This document shows, piece by piece, positions 6,507 through 10,332 of a DNA stretch of 10,332 bases (positions are counted from its first letter, which is position 1; each line of letters opens with the position of its first letter). Location: positions 1-10,332 of the forward strand of contig JAFAEW010000006.1 of the NCBI GenBank assembly GCA_023423835.1, given 5' to 3'. The translations under genes were made by a program, and so were the position numbers. Origin of the DNA: Bacteroidota bacterium (GTDB taxonomy: Bacteria; Bacteroidota; Bacteroidia; Chitinophagales; Chitinophagaceae). The notes under the pieces are model-generated. The model saw nothing but the letters and a program-made list of their open reading frames with translations. It was not told the DNA's origin and did not search any database.

Positions 6507-8729
6507 TTACCGCATACTTTCAACTACATTTTTGAACGAGTTTGAATTTTGCGGATTTTGAAGAGACGCCTCAATATTCGCTTTTTCTGATGCCGTCAGG
6601 TGAAAGCTCAATGCGGCCTTTTCAGTAGTATTATAAGGCGTGTATTGAAAAGATATCTGATAGAAATTTTGCGGGTAGGATTGTGAAAAATAATTCAACA
6701 TGTCTTTTTCATAATAATGCTGAAGATTGTACCAATTGTTTTGAAGCAGAAGAAAAGATTTTGTAACAAGACTCATGATGGTATTAGGCTGATAAGGATC
6801 ATCCCAATCCACCTCGGGCCGGTCTCTGATTTGGATTAAAACCACTTTGGAAGTGTTTTCCAAAAGCCAATCTTTAAACACATCAACAAACCGAAGGGAG
6901 GTCTGTTGACCGAAATTGTCTCTCAGTCCGGCGTCCATCACATCAATAACGGGCTGCGTTGGCAACCAAACATTCGGAAGTACAAAAGGAAAGGTAGCAT
7001 TCATCCGCAAGGCCGATAATAAACTCAGGTTCATTGGCTGTTGCTTTTCCATAAAGGAGGTAAAATCAACTGCATCAGGATCTCTGAAAGTGAGATGAGA
7101 AGAATCAACCGGTGTTTGCATGAGAAAGCGGGCCGGATGCGTGGCAATGATCATTTGCATCGCATCTCTTGTAATGGTTGATCCGAAAAAGATCAGTGGA
7201 ATTAATGCCTCGCCTTCCTCCTCCTTATAATCACCCAGTTTTTTATTCAACACGCCCTTTGTGTTAGCATCCAGCTTCTCTTCAAATGCATATCCTCTAT
7301 CGCGGGTGTAGGTAAAGCCATTGATCTTCACTTTTCTAACCGGCCCGATTATATCTCTCGTCACCAATGAAGTAAATATCGGGTTTAGGAGGTCTTTCGA
7401 AATTCCCTTTGCGTACTGGTTATTCTGCAGGTTTATGCTCGTATCGAGTAATTTTTCGCGGTACAGTTCTCTGAAATAGGCTGCTCCCAGCATGCCTCCC
7501 GACGCGCCGGTAATCATAAAAGTCTGATGCATCAGTTGCCCGTTGGTAAGGCTGTCGAGTCGCTGTAAAACATTGAGCGTAAAAGTGGCGCTTCTGCTTC
7601 CGCCTCCGCTGGTATTGATGATAAACATTACCGGCTTATCGGACTTTTGTTTCTTTTTCCAGTTTTTAAGGATCTCGAGATACACTTCCTTGTCTGCTTC
7701 TACGTTTTTAGGAGTCGCAAGTTTTTTGAGCGATTCAAGACTATAAACAGGACGTTCCCGCACGTTGGTATAATCTAATCCATAAGCTTTATTTCTCGGA
7801 TCAATGATTTTATGCTGATACAGGTAATTGATGCCCACATATACAAAAACGATCAGTATAATGCTCCAGCTTCCGAGGAATAATGATACGGCGCCAGAAA
7901 CAGCAATCAAAATTGAAAACAGTAAAGTGATGCTTGCGGCAGCGGGAATTTGCAATGCTTTGTAGTCTGAAAAAAAACCGATTACGAGTAAAAAAATAAA
8001 AGCAAAAAGGATGGCGAAAACGGCAGCGAAATGATGCCGTTTGAAGATCGATTCTAAAAATTCTTCGCTATAATGTCTTACATCCCGCGGTTTTCGAAGT
8101 CCCAGCTTAGCACTCAAAAACCAGTCTACCCTGATTTCACCTTTTTGCCTTCGAAATGATTTTCTTCTGATCGCTTTTTCATAGGCTTCATTAGCTTTCA
8201 CAATTACCTGTCCGTACCTCCTATAGATCGATTTATCGGCGCCGAAAAAGTAAGCGAAGGAAATCAATACACTGAGAAAAAAGCCTCCCAAAAAACCAAG
8301 CAGCAAAACCACGATGTCCGATGGCTGCAATAGTTCAAGTTTAAGATCAAATTGAACAATAAAATAAAAATAGACGATAATAAAAATAATGGGAAGAACG
8401 GCATTATTCAAACAGTACTTCAAAAACGGCTGGCTTGTAGTGGCAAGAAATCTGATGTGTTTGGTAAATAAAATGAAGGTGGTAATATTCCAGCTCATTA
8501 CAAAAAGGCCAATTGAAAATCCTACGATAAACAGGCTGGTAATACTTACGCTGCCAAGATATTCGGGGGAGAGATAAAGCGAGTTGGCGCCATAGGATTC
8601 GAGAAAATTTCCGCTAACGGTTGCGAATAAAATGTACCAGAAGATCAATAACACCTGGTAGCGCCTGAAATGCAGTAAAAGCAATTGAACGGGCAGTGAA
8701 TAAAAAAATCCGGCCAGGTATTTCCTCAT
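6507..8729 (-). CDS. Membrane-anchored patatin-like phospholipase/acyl hydrolase
   Basis: Predicted Ser-Asp lipid acyl hydrolase fused to a large membrane domain, 740 residues. The N-terminal 305 residues hold about six or seven hydrophobic segments (roughly 25-41, 62-88, 107-126, 137-162, 233-253, and 260-304 as one or two). A very basic loop at 164-232 (YRRYGQ, IRRKSFRRQKGEIR) is probably cytoplasmic. After a charged linker the patatin domain starts near 366. It has the oxyanion motif TSGGGSRSA (Gly375-Arg379), the nucleophile elbow ITGASGGMLGAA with Ser410, and the dyad aspartate in IDVMDAGLRDNFG (Asp599). All three patatin signatures are present, so it should be active. ALRMNATFPFVLPNVWL before the Asp motif is also typical. 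The substrate is likely membrane phospholipid or another acyl ester, but this is inference. It lies between heme A synthase (91 bp upstream) and alanine dehydrogenase (70 bp downstream) on the same strand; no functional link is evident. Confidence 0.87.
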   Translation of the reverse strand: MRKYLAGFFYSLPVQLLLLHFRRYQVLLIFWYILFATVSGNFLESYGANSLYLSPEYLGSVSITSLFIVGFSIGLFVMSWNITTFILFTKHIRFLATTSQPFLKYCLNNAVLPIIFIIVYFYFIVQFDLKLELLQPSDIVVLLLGFLGGFFLSVLISFAYFFGADKSIYRRYGQVIVKANEAYEKAIRRKSFRRQKGEIRVDWFLSAKLGLRKPRDVRHYSEEFLESIFKRHHFAAVFAILFAFIFLLVIGFFSDYKALQIPAAASITLLFSILIAVSGAVSLFLGSWSIILIVFVYVGINYLYQHKIIDPRNKAYGLDYTNVRERPVYSLESLKKLATPKNVEADKEVYLEILKNWKKKQKSDKPVMFIINTSGGGSRSATFTLNVLQRLDSLTNGQLMHQTFMITGASGGMLGAAYFRELYREKLLDTSINLQNNQYAKGISKDLLNPIFTSLVTRDIIGPVRKVKINGFTYTRDRGYAFEEKLDANTKGVLNKKLGDYKEEEGEALIPLIFFGSTITRDAMQMIIATHPARFLMQTPVDSSHLTFRDPDAVDFTSFMEKQQPMNLSLLSALRMNATFPFVLPNVWLPTQPVIDVMDAGLRDNFGQQTSLRFVDVFKDWLLENTSKVVLIQIRDRPEVDWDDPYQPNTIMSLVTKSFLLLQNNWYNLQHYYEKDMLNYFSQSYPQNFYQISFQYTPYNTTEKAALSFHLTASEKANIEASLQNPQNSNSFKNVVESMR

Positions 8730-8776
8730 ACTCCAGTATTTTCTACCTTTTATTTTGAACTTATGTTTTAATAAAA

Positions 8777-8801
8777 TAAAGATAGTTAAACGATTGCAAT
8801 C
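8777..8801 (-). promoter_or_regulatory. Candidate promoter and palindrome upstream of the patatin-like gene
   Basis: In the 91-bp gap before the lipase gene, the minus strand reads TATCTTTA (8784-8777), seven of eight matches to the Bacteroidota -7 element TAnnTTTG, 47 bp before the ATG. Just upstream is a perfect 10-bp palindrome, GATTGCAATC (8792-8801), where a regulator could overlap the promoter spacer. No good -33 TTTG is seen at the right distance. Both elements are short enough to occur by chance in AT-rich DNA. Confidence 0.25.
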
Positions 8802-8820
8802 ACATCCTGATTTTAAACCG

Positions 8821-9912
8821 CTACGATTGCTGCAACAGTTTTCGGGGCGTTTCTTTTAAATAGTGAGCTGCTGCTATAAAAACGAGAAACAGCAGCATGC
8901 CCGTTAGCTGATGCAACTGTGCAAAGGATTCGAATAAGCCAAAAGTCGATACACCCATTTCGTCGCCGTTCAACACGGTAATGATCCCGAGAATCACCTG
9001 TAGAAAGACAAGGATCAGCGGCCAGTTTTTCAGGCGGTTGAAGATGGGCGATTCATCCAGTTTTCTGGCTTTTATCCACCATAAAACTGTTACAATAAAT
9101 AACACATAAGCGAGGGTTCGATGCACAAAATGAATGGCCAAAGGATTATAGAAAGCATTCGTAATAAAGCTTTTGGCAAACAAATTATCCGGAACGATTT
9201 TTCCGTTAATATCCGGCCAGGTGGGCGCAAAAGCGGCTGCTTTCAATCCGGCCATGAAGCAGCCGTAAATCAATTGAATTGACAGCAGAATAATGATCAG
9301 AATGGAAAAATTTAGCATACCTTTTCTCTCCAGGAAATCCTTCTTTTTCGATACGAGGGAAAGTGCAAATATCAAAGTGTAAACGATCAAAACCATTGCC
9401 GCCATAAAGTGAACGGCGAGCCTGATATGACTCACGTAAACGTTTTCTTCGTTCAGACCGCTTTGCACCATTATCCAACCAACCAGTCCCTGTAATCCTC
9501 CCAATACAAAAAGCATGATCAATGGAAATATCATGCTCTTTTTGAAATATCCTTTTATCAGAAAATATATAAAGGGAATGAGGAAAACGACGCCCATCAG
9601 CCTTGCCCATAAACGGTGAAACCATTCCCAAAAGAAAATGAATTTGAAATCGGATAAAGTGTAATGATTATTGATGAATTTGTATTGTGCAATCTGCTGG
9701 TAACCTTCAAATGCCTTTTGCCATTCTGCAGCGTTCATCGGCGGTAAAAATCCCATAATCGGATCCCATTCCGTTATACTTAGGCCCGAACCGGTAAGTC
9801 TGGTCAATCCTCCTAAAACCACCTGAACTACAAGCATTCCAACTCCCATAAATAACCAGATAGCCACCGCTTTTTTTGCCCTTCGGCTATCGACCGGCCC
9901 TTTTTTGCCCAT
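8821..9912 (-). CDS. ctaA: Heme A synthase (COX15/CtaA family)
   Basis: Inner-membrane enzyme that oxidises the C8 methyl of heme O to a formyl group, giving heme A for cytochrome c oxidase. The protein has 363 residues and about eight transmembrane helices. COX15-type motifs are GGLTRLTGSGLSITEWDP (34-51) in the first helix and following loop, YTLSDFKFIFFWEWFHRLW (84-102) with Glu97 and His99, GLQGLVGWIMVQSGL (139-153), SHIRLAVH (161-168), FMAGLKAAAFAPTWP (219-233), HFVHRTLAYV (261-270) with His264, and QLHQLTG (332-338) with His334. The four histidines expected to bind heme (99, 168, 264, 334) are all present. Motifs and length match the COX15/alphaproteobacterial type more than the shorter Bacillus CtaA. 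No ctaB or oxidase subunit is adjacent, so the gene stands apart from any cox cluster visible here. The ATG at 9912 precedes a lysine-rich N-terminus directly before helix 1. It is transcribed divergently from RNase HII. Confidence 0.95.
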   Translation of the reverse strand: MGKKGPVDSRRAKKAVAIWLFMGVGMLVVQVVLGGLTRLTGSGLSITEWDPIMGFLPPMNAAEWQKAFEGYQQIAQYKFINNHYTLSDFKFIFFWEWFHRLWARLMGVVFLIPFIYFLIKGYFKKSMIFPLIMLFVLGGLQGLVGWIMVQSGLNEENVYVSHIRLAVHFMAAMVLIVYTLIFALSLVSKKKDFLERKGMLNFSILIIILLSIQLIYGCFMAGLKAAAFAPTWPDINGKIVPDNLFAKSFITNAFYNPLAIHFVHRTLAYVLFIVTVLWWIKARKLDESPIFNRLKNWPLILVFLQVILGIITVLNGDEMGVSTFGLFESFAQLHQLTGMLLFLVFIAAAHYLKETPRKLLQQS

Positions 9913-10039
9913 TCAAATTTTCTTTTTCGATGATTACATTTTCCAATCTCCAGGTAAGGGGATAAATAATTTGAAAATGTTGAAAAAATTTATTTGCGCA
10001 AAGATGCTAAAAACCGCCGATAAACAGATATTTGCTCTG
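9913..10039. promoter_or_regulatory. Divergent intergenic region between heme A synthase and RNase HII
   Basis: This AT-rich 127-bp stretch must hold the start signals for both genes, but I see no clear match to TAnnTTTG with a spaced TTTG on either strand. The nearest is TAATTTG at 9967-9973 (+), one base short of the motif. A perfect 10-bp palindrome TTTGCGCAAA lies at 9993-10002. Short inverted repeats (ACATTTTC 9936-9943 with GAAAATGT 9973-9980; TTCAAATT 9912-9919 with AATTTGAA 9968-9975) are present but expected in such AT-rich sequence. In-frame ATGs at 9977 and 10004 mean part of this region could be coding if RNase HII starts earlier than I chose. Confidence 0.4.
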
Positions 10040-10332
10040 ATGTTGAAGCGGTTTTACCATAAGGATCGGGTTGAAGCAGGATGCGATGAAGCTGGAAGAG
10101 GATGTTTTGCCGGACCTGTATTTGCCGCCGCCGTCATTCTCCCACCAAAATTCCGGCATCCGCTGCTCAATGACAGCAAACAGGTGAATGAAAAAAATCG
10201 TGAAAAGCTCAGAAAATACATCGAATCGAAAGCGGTGGCTTATGCCGTTGCAAGAGTGGATGAAGAAGAGATTGATTCAATTAACATACTTTGGGCTTCC
10301 ATAAAGGCGATGCACCTGGCACTCGATCAGTT
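10040..10332 (+). CDS. rnhB: Ribonuclease HII (3' end missing)
   Basis: Endonuclease that cuts the RNA strand of RNA-DNA hybrids and nicks at single ribonucleotides in DNA, starting ribonucleotide excision repair in the cytoplasm. The first 97 residues are visible and the frame runs off the window edge. VEAGCDEAGRGCFAGPVFAAAVIL contains the signature metal-binding pair Asp16-Glu17. LLNDSKQVNEKNREKLR holds the conserved DSK motif at 45-47, and EIDSINILWASIKAM is the conserved helix region that follows. The later catalytic aspartates lie beyond the window. I chose the ATG at 10040 because it puts 14 residues before CDEAGRG, as in typical family members of about 200 residues; ATGs at 10004 and 9977 would add 12 or 21 residues with no family support. 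It is divergent from heme A synthase. Confidence 0.94.
   Translation, partial: MLKRFYHKDRVEAGCDEAGRGCFAGPVFAAAVILPPKFRHPLLNDSKQVNEKNREKLRKYIESKAVAYAVARVDEEEIDSINILWASIKAMHLALDQ

Noticed and set aside
9206..9631. A 141-codon minus-strand frame overlapping heme A synthase in another frame
   Set aside because: The overlapping frame encodes all COX15 motifs without interruption; this frame is a same-strand shadow.
6507..9912. The heme A synthase, lipase and alanine dehydrogenase genes as a new functional system
   Set aside because: They share a strand, but gaps of 91 and 70 bp with possible separate promoters and unrelated biochemistry give no positive evidence of a joint function.
9912..9980. 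Short inverted repeats (ACATTTTC/GAAAATGT and TTCAAATT/AATTTGAA) as an operator or attachment site
   Set aside because: They are AT-only or nearly so, 8 bp long, widely spaced, and lie in a very AT-rich spacer where such matches arise by chance.

Overview
The window comes from a member of the Bacteroidota. A SusC/SusD outer-membrane pair lies next to a DUF4251 lipoprotein, the family types of the other genes fit that phylum, and ribosome binding sites are weak or absent as is usual there. A COX15-type heme A synthase indicates an aerobic (or facultatively aerobic) respirer with a heme-A-containing terminal oxidase, which favours an environmental lineage over gut Bacteroides. I cannot name a genus.

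Layout. Bases 1-4574 (+) hold the 3' part of a SusC/RagA-type TonB-dependent transporter and a complete SusD/RagB-type surface lipoprotein, 11 bp apart. A strong intrinsic terminator (4602-4648) closes this unit. Next comes a small DUF4251 lipoprotein (4703-5203, +) with its own candidate promoter. It converges on a minus-strand block that reads, in transcription order, heme A synthase (9912-8821), a membrane-anchored patatin-like lipase (8729-6507) and alanine dehydrogenase (6436-5222). A 127-bp divergent intergenic region separates heme A synthase from the start of ribonuclease HII (10040 to the window edge, +).

How the parts relate. The SusC/SusD pair is one nutrient-uptake complex: SusD captures ligand at the cell surface and SusC imports it with TonB energy. 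Its substrate is unknown because no degradative enzyme or regulator is visible beside it. The minus-strand genes are housekeeping (heme A for cytochrome oxidase, alanine catabolism, probable membrane-lipid hydrolysis). They may be partly co-transcribed, but gaps of 91 and 70 bp allow separate promoters. RNase HII is a genome-maintenance gene.

I see no mobile element, CRISPR array, tRNA, rRNA or phage gene, and nothing that makes a convincing new multi-gene system. The least-explained items are the 740-residue membrane-fused patatin protein and the DUF4251 lipoprotein.
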